Made by a program: the position numbers and the translations under genes. The notes under the pieces are model-generated. The model searched no databases, was not told the DNA's origin, and worked only from the letters and a program-made list of their open reading frames with translations. From the NCBI GenBank assembly GCA_017546145.1, contig JAFYXN010000021.1, positions 60,015-124,014 on the forward strand: a stretch of 64,000 nt of DNA. The letters run 5' to 3'. Below are positions 27,336-37,060 of this stretch, piece after piece; positions within the stretch are counted from its first letter, which is position 1, and every line of letters begins with the position of its first letter. This stretch comes from Clostridia bacterium (lineage in GTDB: Bacteria; Bacillota; Clostridia; Monoglobales; Monoglobaceae).

Positions 27336-28951
27336 TAAGTTCGGGCGGCTGATTTTTTGGCCGCTCTTTTTTTCTCTTTGTCGATGTCATAATAAAGCTT
27401 CAAAAAGAAGTACAGCATAACTACCAAACCAACATATATGGGAAATACATAATTGGGCATGGACTCTATTGGAATGTTAAGGGCATATTTGTCATCCCCA
27501 AAGACGTTAACGGTTGCTTTTATGATGTTAAGCAAAACCGAAAGCGGCGGTTTTAAAGCCCAAAGAGCAAATGCGGGGAAAGCCTCATATACAAGGCAGA
27601 CGATAAAGCCAAGACAAAATATAACTGAAACCAGGGGAATAGTCCACAGATTTGTCAGAAATTGCACCTTGGAAATGCTTCCGAAGAAAAGTATAAGAAA
27701 GTATAGTGTGCCCAACAAGGACGAAGCGGAAAGAGTGAGCGATGATGCGACAAAGGTGAGTGGCTTAAATCTTGTCCGAAAGGGTTTCAAGATGATGTGC
27801 ATTATATATTTATAAAAAGCAAAAATACCAAGAGTTGCACAAAATGAAAGCAGAAGACTTTTTGAAAACAACGAATAAGGCGAAATTATAAGGATAATCC
27901 CAAGAGCAAGAAATAAAGCGGTCGCCGAATCATAGCGCTTTCCTGTAAAGACGGCAAGGATGGCTATAAAAAGCATTAATGCGGCACGGCATACAGAAAG
28001 CGAAAAAGCAGAGGCTGAAACAAAAAGCAACATTAAAGGCATTGCTATAATCAGCGCCGCTTTGCGTCTTATATAAGTTGTAGTAAGTATGGACATAATA
28101 AAGCTGAACAGAATTGATAAATGAAGTCCGGACACGGCTATAATATGCGAAATTCCTGCATTTGAAAAGCGTTTATAAAGCTCATCCGAAAATCCTGATT
28201 TATCACCAATAAGTATACCTTTTAAAACAGAGCCGGACGTTGTATCGCTAAGAAAAATGCAGTCAACGGTTTTGGATATTTTATTGCGCACGGCAATTCC
28301 TATACTGCGTATGTATGATGCAAAGGTTACATCTTTGTCAAAGTAAACCTTATTTACGTTTTGAGTGTTTCCAATCACAAATATGTTTTTTCCGCGCAGA
28401 TGAGTATAGTAGTCAAAGTTGTCATTGGCTTCTGTGCGGTCAGGTGTGGAAAGCTTTGTCCAACAGCAAATCCGGTCGCCCATTTCCAGATTTTCACATC
28501 GCCCTGTAGGAAGATACATAAGAACCGTTCCCTTTGCATCCGTGTCTGAGTTTACCTGAACAACCTCAAGCTCAAAAGAACGATAAAATCCGGAGCTGGT
28601 CAGAACCGGCACACTTGTGACGTATCCCAAAAGCCATACCTCATTGCTTTCGTATCTGCGTAGTGCGGCTGACGAGGAATTTTCAAAGAAGTATATTCTG
28701 AATATTCCAAGAAGAATAAAAAGTATGCTCAAAAACGGAAGAAGAACTGATTTTAGCCTTGGCTTTATAAGTTTAAATATGCGCAGAAGCAGAATAACCA
28801 ACAATGAAAAAAGTGCTACGGCAAGAAAAATCACCGCAGCAGTAAGTACAATATTGTCAAGATAAACAAAAAGGAATATCCCCAAAGTAAATGCAAGCGA
28901 GCATAGAACCAAATAGTGCTTTGAGGAAATAATGTGTGCCGAATTGTACAT
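27332..28951 (-). CDS. comEC: ComEC/Rec2-family competence membrane protein lacking the hydrolase domain
   Basis: 539 aa. N-terminal membrane helices and a soluble OB-like segment (about 90-190) precede the competence domain with HIIAVSGLHLSILFSF near residue 270 and many helices. Full ComEC proteins are around 750 aa and finish with a metallo-beta-lactamase domain; here the frame ends in a short basic tail after the last helix, with no HxHxDH motif. It would form the DNA-uptake pore, or it has a changed role. The gene is monocistronic and divergent from glyS. Confidence 0.85.
   Translation of the reverse strand: MYNSAHIISSKHYLVLCSLAFTLGIFLFVYLDNIVLTAAVIFLAVALFSLLVILLLRIFKLIKPRLKSVLLPFLSILFILLGIFRIYFFENSSSAALRRYESNEVWLLGYVTSVPVLTSSGFYRSFELEVVQVNSDTDAKGTVLMYLPTGRCENLEMGDRICCWTKLSTPDRTEANDNFDYYTHLRGKNIFVIGNTQNVNKVYFDKDVTFASYIRSIGIAVRNKISKTVDCIFLSDTTSGSVLKGILIGDKSGFSDELYKRFSNAGISHIIAVSGLHLSILFSFIMSILTTTYIRRKAALIIAMPLMLLFVSASAFSLSVCRAALMLFIAILAVFTGKRYDSATALFLALGIILIISPYSLFSKSLLLSFCATLGIFAFYKYIMHIILKPFRTRFKPLTFVASSLTLSASSLLGTLYFLILFFGSISKVQFLTNLWTIPLVSVIFCLGFIVCLVYEAFPAFALWALKPPLSVLLNIIKATVNVFGDDKYALNIPIESMPNYVFPIYVGLVVMLYFFLKLYYDIDKEKKRAAKKSAARTY
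27343..27373 (+). terminator. Terminator of murD, inside the 3' end of comEC
   Basis: GGGCGGC (27343-27349) pairs with GCCGCTC (27359-27365) and is followed by eight T. It serves murD on the plus strand while lying within the last codons of the convergent comEC gene. Confidence 0.75.
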
Positions 28952-29046
28952 AAAGGCATATCCTTTCGTTAAGTTTTGTTTGAAAGCATTATAGCATACA
29001 AAAAATTAAATAACAATATATTAAATAAAATATTTGCAAAAAAATC

Positions 29047-29075
29047 TTGCAGATTGTATGTTTATATGATATACT
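29047..29075 (+). promoter_or_regulatory. Promoter of glyS and the following operon
   Basis: TTGCAG (29047-29052), 17-base spacer, TATACT (29070-29075), about 75 bases before the chosen glyS start. No T-box is visible in the short leader. Confidence 0.65.
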
Positions 29076-29148
29076 AATCTATGTATATTTTTTTGTAGTG
29101 TTAGAAGTTAAAAATATAATTTACAGAAGAGAAAGGTTGCGTGTTGAA

Positions 29149-30531
29149 ATGAAAAATACAGAAAAAACCATGGAAAAAGTTGTTGCTCTTTGTAAGGGCA
29201 GAGGCTTTGTTTATTCAGGTTCTGAAATATACGGTGGTCTTGCAAATACATGGGACTATGGTCCTCTTGGCGTTGAGCTTAAAAACAATGTAAAACGTGC
29301 ATGGTGGAAAAAGTTTATTCAGGAAAGCCCCTATAACGTAGGTCTTGATGCGGCAATACTTATGAATCCTGAAACATGGGTTGCTTCAGGTCACGTAGGT
29401 GGATTTTCAGACCCATTGATGGATTGCAAAGAGTGTAAAACCCGTTTCAGAGCGGACAAACTTATTGAGGATGCTGCAGGTGTTTCAGCTGACGGCTGGT
29501 CTGACGAAAAAATGCTTGAGTACATTAACAAAAACGACATAAAATGCCCCAATTGCGGAAAGCATAATTTTACAGACATCAGAAAGTTTAACCTTATGTT
29601 CAAGACATTTCAGGGCGTTACAGAAGACAGTAAAAGTGAAATTTTCTTAAGACCCGAAACAGCACAGGGTATTTTTGTAAACTTCAAAAACGTGCAGAGA
29701 ACCGCAAGAAAAAAGGTTCCTTTTGGTATTGGTCAGGTTGGTAAGTCATTCAGAAACGAAATTACACCCGGCAACTTCACCTTCAGAACACGTGAGTTTG
29801 AACAGATGGAGCTTGAATTTTTCTGTAAGCCCGGCACTGACCTTGAGTGGTTTAAATATTGGAAGGATTACTGCAAAAACTGGTTGCTTTCATTGGGTAT
29901 TGCAGAGGAGAACATTAAGCTCCGCGACCACGAGCAGGAGGAACTGTCACATTACAGTAACGCTACAACAGATATTGAGTTTATGTTCCCGTTTGGTTGG
30001 GGCGAGCTTTGGGGAATTGCTGACAGAACAGACTTTGACCTCAAGCAGCACAGCAACCATAGCGGCGAAAAGCTTGAGTACAATGACCCTGAAACAAACG
30101 AAAAATATATTCCCTACTGCGTTGAACCTTCACTTGGTGCTGACCGCGTGACGCTTGCTTTCATTTGTGAAGCTTATGATGAGGAAGTTGTTGACGCAGA
30201 AAAGAACGATATTCGTACAGTTCTTAGATTCCATCCGGCACTTGCACCTATCAAGGCAGCGGTTTTGCCGCTTTCAAAGAAGCTTTCTGAGGGCGCAGGC
30301 GCAGTTTACGCAAAGCTTGCATCAGAATTTATGTGCGAATATGACGAGGCGGGCAGCATAGGTAAGCGTTACCGCCGTCAGGACGAAATCGGAACACCGT
30401 TTTGTATTACCTATGACTTTGAGTCAGAGGAAGACGGTGCAGTCACAGTACGTAACCGCGATACAATGGAGCAGGAGCGCGTAAAGATTGACGAGCTTGT
30501 TGCATACATCAGTGAAAGAATTAAATTTTAA
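29149..30531 (+). CDS. glyS: Glycyl-tRNA synthetase, homodimeric type
   Basis: 460 aa from ATG 29149, matching the family length; the open frame reaches back to 29047 over the promoter and is not used. Class II synthetase: [18 protein letters not shown] at the start, zinc-type cysteines CKEC and [21 protein letters not shown] (motif 2 area), [11 protein letters not shown], and [15 protein letters not shown]. It charges tRNA-Gly. The first gene of a glyS-holB-ricT-smc-ftsY run. Confidence 0.96.
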   Translation: MKNTEKTMEKVVALCKGRGFVYSGSEIYGGLANTWDYGPLGVELKNNVKRAWWKKFIQESPYNVGLDAAILMNPETWVASGHVGGFSDPLMDCKECKTRFRADKLIEDAAGVSADGWSDEKMLEYINKNDIKCPNCGKHNFTDIRKFNLMFKTFQGVTEDSKSEIFLRPETAQGIFVNFKNVQRTARKKVPFGIGQVGKSFRNEITPGNFTFRTREFEQMELEFFCKPGTDLEWFKYWKDYCKNWLLSLGIAEENIKLRDHEQEELSHYSNATTDIEFMFPFGWGELWGIADRTDFDLKQHSNHSGEKLEYNDPETNEKYIPYCVEPSLGADRVTLAFICEAYDEEVVDAEKNDIRTVLRFHPALAPIKAAVLPLSKKLSEGAGAVYAKLASEFMCEYDEAGSIGKRYRRQDEIGTPFCITYDFESEEDGAVTVRNRDTMEQERVKIDELVAYISERIKF

Positions 30532-30546
30532 GGTTGGTGCAGATAG

Positions 30547-31581
30547 GTGCTGTTTTCCCAAATAACAGGTCACAACAAAATAAAAGATATTCTTATGCGC
30601 GCGGCAGAGGCTGACCGTGTTGGTCATGCGTATATCTTTGAAGGCCCTGAGGGTGTGGGTAAACTGGATATGGCAAAGGCGTTCGCAATGACCCTTCTTT
30701 GCAGCGATGCAAAAGAGGGATGTGCCTGCGGAAAATGCAAAGATTGCAGTATGTTTTTGTCAGGCAACCATCCGGATGTTCGGATTGTTACAAATCAGCT
30801 TTATGACAGCTCAAAAAAATCAACCGATATATTAGTGGATACCGTGCGGAGCATGAAGCGTGAAATATATATAAAACCGTATATGGCAGAACGGAAGGTC
30901 TATATAGTCCCCAAAGCCGATACAATGAATATGTTTGCGCAAAACAGCCTTTTAAAGGTTCTTGAAGAACCTCCGCAATATTGCACTATTATACTTGTTG
31001 CAGAAAACTCAAACAGCTTTTTGCCAACAATTCTTTCAAGAGCACCAATTCTTAATTTTTTTCCGCTTAAGGTAAATGAGATTTTTGAGTATCTGAAAAA
31101 ATGCTGTCCGGATATTTCAGATAAAATTCTTCAGATGTCAGCAAATATGAGCGGCGGAAGCCGCACTCGTGCCATTTCGCTTGCCGAAAGTGACGAGGCG
31201 AATGAAATTCGCGACAAGGCTGTTGAATGCATAGCAAATCTTTCAGGCAGTCGTCGCAAGAGCATATATGATATGACATTGTTTTTAAAACAAAATAAGG
31301 ACGATTCAGCATTTATTATAAATGTAATGCAGGAGTTTTTTAAAGACTTGATGTTTGTTAAATGCGGGGCTGCTGACAGAATAACAAATCTTGATAAAAA
31401 GGAGCAGCTTGACATGCTGGCATCCGAAATAACAGACAAGACACCGCAACGATTGCTTGAAATACTATTCAAGTACAATGACTATATTTCAAAAAATATA
31501 AGCTATGCGCAGATTGCCCAGTGTATAAGCTTGGAACTGTGGGAGGCAATAAATGACAGAGGTTATAGGAGTAAAATTTAA
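30547..31581 (+). CDS. holB: DNA polymerase III delta-prime subunit
   Basis: 344 aa, GTG start 30547, 16 bases after glyS. Clamp-loader AAA+ fold: GHAYIFEGPEGVGKLDMAKA (Walker A with Leu where Ser/Thr is usual; delta-prime does not hydrolyse ATP), zinc module CACGKCKDC, KADTMNMFAQNSLLKVLEEP and SRAPILNF. It loads the sliding clamp with tau/gamma and delta. It overlaps ricT by 29 bases, an order also found in Bacillus. Confidence 0.92.
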   Translation: MLFSQITGHNKIKDILMRAAEADRVGHAYIFEGPEGVGKLDMAKAFAMTLLCSDAKEGCACGKCKDCSMFLSGNHPDVRIVTNQLYDSSKKSTDILVDTVRSMKREIYIKPYMAERKVYIVPKADTMNMFAQNSLLKVLEEPPQYCTIILVAENSNSFLPTILSRAPILNFFPLKVNEIFEYLKKCCPDISDKILQMSANMSGGSRTRAISLAESDEANEIRDKAVECIANLSGSRRKSIYDMTLFLKQNKDDSAFIINVMQEFFKDLMFVKCGAADRITNLDKKEQLDMLASEITDKTPQRLLEILFKYNDYISKNISYAQIAQCISLELWEAINDRGYRSKI

Positions 31582-32410
31582 TAAGGTCGGCAAGGTCTAC
31601 TACTTTGACCCAAAGGGTAATACCCTTGAGGTAGGTCGAGGCGTGGTTGTTGAAACTGCGCGTGGCGTGGAGTTTGGATATGTTGCGGTTGCTAACCGCG
31701 AGGTTGCTGACGATGAAATAGTAGCACCGCTTAAGCCCATAATAAGAGCAGCTACAAATGCGGACTATGAACGGCTTGAAAAGAACAAAGAAAAAGAAAA
31801 AGAAGCTTTTGAAATTGCCGCAAATAAGATACGTGAGCATAAGCTCGATATGAAACTGATTAATACTGAATATACATTTGACGGCAGCAAAATTCTCTTT
31901 TACTTTACAGCTGACGGAAGAATAGACTTCCGTGAACTTGTAAAAAGCTTAGCAGGTATCTTCAAGACAAGGATAGAACTAAGACAAATGGGTGTCCGTG
32001 ACGAGGCAAAAACTCTTGGCGCCATTGGCGGCTGTGGAAGAACTCTTTGTTGTTCTACCTTTCTTAACGACTTCCATCCGGTATCTATCAGAATGGCAAA
32101 GGATCAGGGATTGTCGCTTAATCCGACAAAAATTTCAGGTATATGCGGCAGACTTATGTGCTGTTTGCAGTATGAACAGGTCGCTTACGAAGACCTTTTG
32201 AAAAAGGTTCCAAACAAGGGCTCTCTTGTCGAATATGATGGTGAAAGAGGCGTTGTAAACGAGGTCTATGTGCTGAAGGGTTTGATAAAGGTTAAGTTCG
32301 GCACACAGGAAGAGCCGGTCTTTAAAATCCTTGACGCCAAGGATGTAAAGATTTTGAAAAAGGGAAAGACAGAGGTGCCGGAGGACGTTCCGGACGAGCT
32401 TAACGAATAA
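31553..32410 (+). CDS. ricT: PSP1-domain protein RicT (YaaT)
   Basis: 285 aa, start ATG 31553 behind GGGAGG and inside holB. The PSP1 domain contains the cysteine pattern GGCGRTLCCSTF and CGRLMCCLQYE, and RicT is known to bind an iron-sulfur cluster within the RicA-RicF-RicT complex that promotes RNase Y-dependent mRNA processing and phosphorelay for sporulation. RicA and RicF are not in the window. Confidence 0.93.
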   Translation: MTEVIGVKFNKVGKVYYFDPKGNTLEVGRGVVVETARGVEFGYVAVANREVADDEIVAPLKPIIRAATNADYERLEKNKEKEKEAFEIAANKIREHKLDMKLINTEYTFDGSKILFYFTADGRIDFRELVKSLAGIFKTRIELRQMGVRDEAKTLGAIGGCGRTLCCSTFLNDFHPVSIRMAKDQGLSLNPTKISGICGRLMCCLQYEQVAYEDLLKKVPNKGSLVEYDGERGVVNEVYVLKGLIKVKFGTQEEPVFKILDAKDVKILKKGKTEVPEDVPDELNE

Positions 32411-32516
32411 AAATATAATGCAAAAAGTGCGGTCCGCAGCGGATTAGATGCGGACTGTACTGTGTTTTTAAGACTTTAACGGAAGACAATCCATTTGGAT
32501 TGAAGGAGGCAGTGTT

Positions 32517-35500
32517 TTGTATCTTAAAAGTGTAGAAATGCAGGGCTTCAAGTCCTTTGCTGATAAGATATATTTGGATTTTAATCCCGGTATTACCGCA
32601 ATAGTTGGACCTAATGGCTCCGGAAAAAGTAATATTTCCGATGCTATTCGCTGGGTTATGGGTGAACAGAGTGTACGTTCTCTTCGCGGCAGCCGTATGG
32701 AGGATGTAATTTTTTCTGGCACTGAGGTAAGAAAACCTCAGGGCTTTGCTGAGGTTTCACTTGTACTTGACAACTCGCACAGGGTCTTTCCTGTTGACTA
32801 TGAAGAGGTTATTGTTACCAGACGTGTATACCGAAGCGGCGAAGGCGAATACTTTATCAACCGCAATGCCTGCCGGCTTAAGGATATTCATGAGCTGTTC
32901 ATGGATACAGGGCTTGGGAGAGAAGGCTATTCGATTGTCGGTCAGGGTAAGATTGACGAGATACTTAGCAATAAATCCGAGGACAGACGCCGTATATTTG
33001 AAGAAGCAGCAGGAATTACAAAATACAAATACAGAAAAAATGAGGCAGAGAAAAAGCTTGAGCGCACCAATGATAACCTCACTCGTGTCACAGATATAAT
33101 GAAGGAGCTTGAGAGTCAGCTTGAGCCGCTTCGTAATCAGTCTGAAAAGGCAAGAAAGTATCTGAACCTTCGCGAAGAGCTTAAAGGCATTGAGGTAAAT
33201 GCTGCGGTTGTGTCAATCGAAAAATTTAAAGCTGACTTGGATGATGCTCAAAAGCAGTATGAATCGGTGTCCGAAAGCATAAATATTATGCAGAGTGATG
33301 CGGATAAAAACGAGGAAACCATAAAACAGCTTTATGAACAGGTTTCACGGTATGATGAAGAAACCGAAAAGTGCCGTGAAAGCCAAAAAAATGCCTCCGA
33401 GAAAACAGCGGAGGAAAATAATTTAATAACTCTTTCTGTTGCAAACATTGACCATTGCAAAGAGAACATTGCGCGAATTGAAGAGGAAATAGAAAAAAGC
33501 CGACGCGGTATGGTTCAGCTTGAAAATTTGATTGAAAATTACGAGAGTACCCTTAAAAAGCTCAATGACGATGCAACCGGTATTTCAGCAAAAAAACAGG
33601 CACTTGAGGAAGATGTTGAAAGGACAAATACACTTTTTGAACAAAGCTCCGAGAATGTTGAAGAACTCAAAACACTTATTATAGAAAAAACTTCAGAAAT
33701 CAGCTCACTTCAGAGCAAAATTGTAAACTATAATATTCTTACTCAAAATTTCAAAACAGAATACGAAAATGCCAAAGCCGAGCTTTCAAAGCAAAGCGGA
33801 GGCTATGAAAGTCTTGTTGCCGAAAATGAGAGGATTAAGGATTTGTTTCTTACCAAAGAAGCCGAGCTTGAAAAGGCAAAGGCTGCCTTGGAAAAAGCGG
33901 AAGAAAGCCGAAAAACGGCAGCAGAAAGGGCGCGACTTCTTGAAGAAAAGCGAAATGCTGCACTTTCAGAGCTTAGCCGAACCACTTCAAAGAAAAACGT
34001 CCTTGAAGATATGGAAAATGATTTTGAAGGGTATAACAGAAGTGTAAAATCTGTTATGACGGCACACTCAAGCGGTGTGCTTAAAAATGCAACAATCTAT
34101 GGACCGCTTTCAAATCTTGTTACAACCGAAAAAAAATATGTAACAGCAATCGAGACCGCAATGATGTCGGTAAGTCAGAATATTGTTACCCAAAACGAAC
34201 AGGATGCAAAAGCTGCGATTGCGTATCTGAAGCAAAACAAATTAGGCAGAGCAACATTTATGCCCGCATCTACCATAAAGAGCCGCAGTGTTGATGTGTC
34301 TGCTGCATCAAAGCTTAAAGGTTATATAGCGGTTGCAAAGGAGCTTGTCAAGTATGATTCCTTGTACGAGGGTGTTGTAGGCAATGTCCTTGGCGCAACA
34401 GTTATTGCAGATAATATCGACAACGCAATTGCGATGGCTTCAAAATGCGGCCATAAATTCCGCATTGTAACTCTTGACGGTGATGTAATGCAATCAGGCG
34501 GTGCGATGAGCGGCGGAAGTATAGGTAAAAACTCCGGATTTTTGTCAAGAAAGACAGAAATTGAAAATCTTACCGCAGAAATATGCGAGCTTAAAGAAAG
34601 CCTTGAATATCTTGAAAAAGAAAAGGTGGAAAACGCAAAAGCTCTTGAATTGGCAACAGCTGAAGCTGAGGAAACGCGCCATGTGGCAATGGCTGTTAAC
34701 GAAGAATACATACAGCTTAAAGCCGAATCAGAGCACAGCGACAGATACCTCTCCGAGGCTGAAAGCAGAAGAACGAGCCTGCTTCGTGATATAGAAACAA
34801 TAAACAATCGAACAGCAGAAATTGAGCAGGATATATCAAATTGCAAGGGTGATATAGACCGGCTTGAAAAAGAAATTATCCACCTCAGGGGAGAAACAGA
34901 CGGCAAACAAAGTGAATCTGAGGAAATTTTCAAAAAGCTTCAGGAGCTTCAGGATTTGCTTCTTAACATTACAATTGAGGAGAATGCAAATCTTAAGGAT
35001 GTTGAGCTTCAAAGAGAACGCCTTAAAAGTGTAAGTGCTGAAAAATCTGAAATTCTGGAAGAAATATCTCAAAAAAATGAGCAGATTGAAAACTTCACTC
35101 TTAAAATTGCCGAGATTAATGCGGACATAGAGTCAAAACGCCGCGAGGTTGAGGCACTTAAGTCAGAAACAAAGGATATAGATAAAAGAATTGAAGAGCT
35201 TTCTGCAATGCGAAAGACCGATGACCTTAAAATCCGACAAATGCAGGATAGCGTCAAGGATATACATGAGAAGCTGTTTGCTCTTGGTCAGCAAAAGGTT
35301 AAGATTGAGGGCAAAAAAGCCAAACTTGAACAGGAACTTGACGGAATTTACACTCATCTTTGGGATGAATATGAGCTGACCTACAGCGAGGCATTGAAAT
35401 TGCGCTCGGACGAGGAAATAAACCTCACCGAGGCAAACCGTGAGATTTCAGAACTGAAATCAAAAATTAAGGCGTTGGGACACATAAATATTGATGCAAT

Positions 35501-36080
35501 TGAAGAATATAAAAATGTCAGCGAGCGCTTTGAATTTTTGACTGAACAGACAAGCGATTTAGAAAAAGCAAAGGGTGAGCTGGAAAGTCTGATAGATGAT
35601 ATGATTCAGATAATGAAAAAGCAGTTTTCTGAACAGTTTGAGGTTATCAGCCGCAACTTTAATCAGGTATTCCGCGAGCTTTTTGGCGGTGGTCAGGCAA
35701 CTCTTAGTCTTGCCGATCCTGATGATTTGCTTGAAAGCGGTGTAGAAATTGAGGCACAGCCTCCCGGCAAAAAACTGCAAAGCCTTACCCTTCTTTCAGG
35801 TGGCGAGCGTGCGTTTACGGCTATTGCATTGCTGTTTGCTATACTCAAGGTTCGACCCACTCCGTTTTGTATTCTTGACGAAATCGAGGCAGCACTTGAT
35901 GATGTAAACGTGTACCGATATGCAGATTACCTTAAAAAATACAGCAACAAAACACAGTTTATTGTTGTAACACACAGACGCGGAACAATGGAAGCCGCAA
36001 ATATTCTGTATGGTGTTACAATGCAGGAAAAGGGAATTTCAAAATTACTTTCATTGAATATTGATGAGGTGACAGAATAA
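32517..36080 (+). CDS. smc: Chromosome condensation protein SMC
   Basis: 1187 aa, TTG start 32517 with GAAGGAGG seven bases upstream. ABC-type head with Walker A GPNGSGKSN near residue 32, two long coiled coils, a hinge at about 520-660 with GYIAVAKELVKYDSLYEGVV and MSGGSIG, then C-terminal signature LLSGGERAFTAIALLFAI and Walker B FCILDEIEAALDD. SMC with ScpA/ScpB extrudes DNA loops and aids segregation. The stop overlaps the ftsY start by one base. The spacer before smc holds a hairpin (GTCCGCA/TGCGGAC, 32432-32455). Confidence 0.97.
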   Translation: MYLKSVEMQGFKSFADKIYLDFNPGITAIVGPNGSGKSNISDAIRWVMGEQSVRSLRGSRMEDVIFSGTEVRKPQGFAEVSLVLDNSHRVFPVDYEEVIVTRRVYRSGEGEYFINRNACRLKDIHELFMDTGLGREGYSIVGQGKIDEILSNKSEDRRRIFEEAAGITKYKYRKNEAEKKLERTNDNLTRVTDIMKELESQLEPLRNQSEKARKYLNLREELKGIEVNAAVVSIEKFKADLDDAQKQYESVSESINIMQSDADKNEETIKQLYEQVSRYDEETEKCRESQKNASEKTAEENNLITLSVANIDHCKENIARIEEEIEKSRRGMVQLENLIENYESTLKKLNDDATGISAKKQALEEDVERTNTLFEQSSENVEELKTLIIEKTSEISSLQSKIVNYNILTQNFKTEYENAKAELSKQSGGYESLVAENERIKDLFLTKEAELEKAKAALEKAEESRKTAAERARLLEEKRNAALSELSRTTSKKNVLEDMENDFEGYNRSVKSVMTAHSSGVLKNATIYGPLSNLVTTEKKYVTAIETAMMSVSQNIVTQNEQDAKAAIAYLKQNKLGRATFMPASTIKSRSVDVSAASKLKGYIAVAKELVKYDSLYEGVVGNVLGATVIADNIDNAIAMASKCGHKFRIVTLDGDVMQSGGAMSGGSIGKNSGFLSRKTEIENLTAEICELKESLEYLEKEKVENAKALELATAEAEETRHVAMAVNEEYIQLKAESEHSDRYLSEAESRRTSLLRDIETINNRTAEIEQDISNCKGDIDRLEKEIIHLRGETDGKQSESEEIFKKLQELQDLLLNITIEENANLKDVELQRERLKSVSAEKSEILEEISQKNEQIENFTLKIAEINADIESKRREVEALKSETKDIDKRIEELSAMRKTDDLKIRQMQDSVKDIHEKLFALGQQKVKIEGKKAKLEQELDGIYTHLWDEYELTYSEALKLRSDEEINLTEANREISELKSKIKALGHINIDAIEEYKNVSERFEFLTEQTSDLEKAKGELESLIDDMIQIMKKQFSEQFEVISRNFNQVFRELFGGGQATLSLADPDDLLESGVEIEAQPPGKKLQSLTLLSGGERAFTAIALLFAILKVRPTPFCILDEIEAALDDVNVYRYADYLKKYSNKTQFIVVTHRRGTMEAANILYGVTMQEKGISKLLSLNIDEVTE

Positions 36081-37000
36081 TGGGGTTGTTTGACAAGCTA
36101 AAGGAAACTTTAAGCAAAACCAAGGAGTCGGTTAACTCTAAAATTGAAGACGTTATTAAGGCGTTTAAAACAGTAGATGAAGACCTGTATGAAGAACTTG
36201 AAGAGGTCTTGATAATGTCAGACCTTGGAGTAAATACCTCGGTCGAAATTATCGAAAGATTAAGAATAAGGGTTAAGGAAAAACGTATCTCTGACAGTGC
36301 CGAGGTCAAGGAGGAACTCAGACAGATTTTGATTGAAATCTTGTCTGAGGGTGACAACAGCCTTAAGCTTTGCGGTCAGCCGGCGGTTGTTATGGTGATT
36401 GGTGTAAATGGTGTGGGCAAAACCACATCAATTGGCAAGCTTGCCTATAAATACCGCCGGATGGGAAAAAAAGTTGTGATTGCAGCAGCGGATACCTTCC
36501 GTGCAGCGGCGATTGAACAGCTTGAGGTTTGGGCAGAGCGTGCTGATGCGGAAATTATCCGCCAGCAGGAAGGCTCAGATCCCGCAGCGGTTATTTTTGA
36601 TGCAATCGGTGCTGCAAAAAAACGCGGAGCAGATATTCTTTTGTGCGATACAGCAGGCAGACTTCATAACAAGAAAAACCTGATGGAGGAGCTTAAAAAG
36701 ATTTATCGAATAATAGACAAGGAATTGCCGGATTCTTCAAAAGAAGTGCTGCTTGTTCTTGATGCAACAACGGGTCAGAATGCGGTTTATCAGGCACAAC
36801 AGTTCAAGGAAACTGCTGATATTACAGGTATTATACTTACTAAGCTTGACGGAACAGCCAAGGGCGGCATAGTTTTTGCAGTAAAAAACGAGTATGATAT
36901 TCCGGTTAAGCTTATAGGCTTGGGCGAAAAGGCAGAGGATATTGATGAATTCAATTCGACTGAATTTGTTAATGCTATTATTGCGCCCGAAAACGATTAG
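36080..37000 (+). CDS. ftsY: Signal recognition particle receptor FtsY
   Basis: 306 aa. The acidic A-domain is very short, as in many Firmicutes. N-domain helices are followed by the GTPase motifs [10 protein letters not shown] (G1), DTFRAAA, DTAGR (G3) and [10 protein letters not shown] (G4/G5). It docks SRP-bound ribosomes at the membrane. The smc-ftsY pairing is standard. Confidence 0.96.
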   Translation: MGLFDKLKETLSKTKESVNSKIEDVIKAFKTVDEDLYEELEEVLIMSDLGVNTSVEIIERLRIRVKEKRISDSAEVKEELRQILIEILSEGDNSLKLCGQPAVVMVIGVNGVGKTTSIGKLAYKYRRMGKKVVIAAADTFRAAAIEQLEVWAERADAEIIRQQEGSDPAAVIFDAIGAAKKRGADILLCDTAGRLHNKKNLMEELKKIYRIIDKELPDSSKEVLLVLDATTGQNAVYQAQQFKETADITGIILTKLDGTAKGGIVFAVKNEYDIPVKLIGLGEKAEDIDEFNSTEFVNAIIAPEND

Positions 37001-37060
37001 TGGCTGATTTAAGGGGCGAGTTATTTCGCCTCTTATTCATTATAAAAGGGAGAATTAGTT

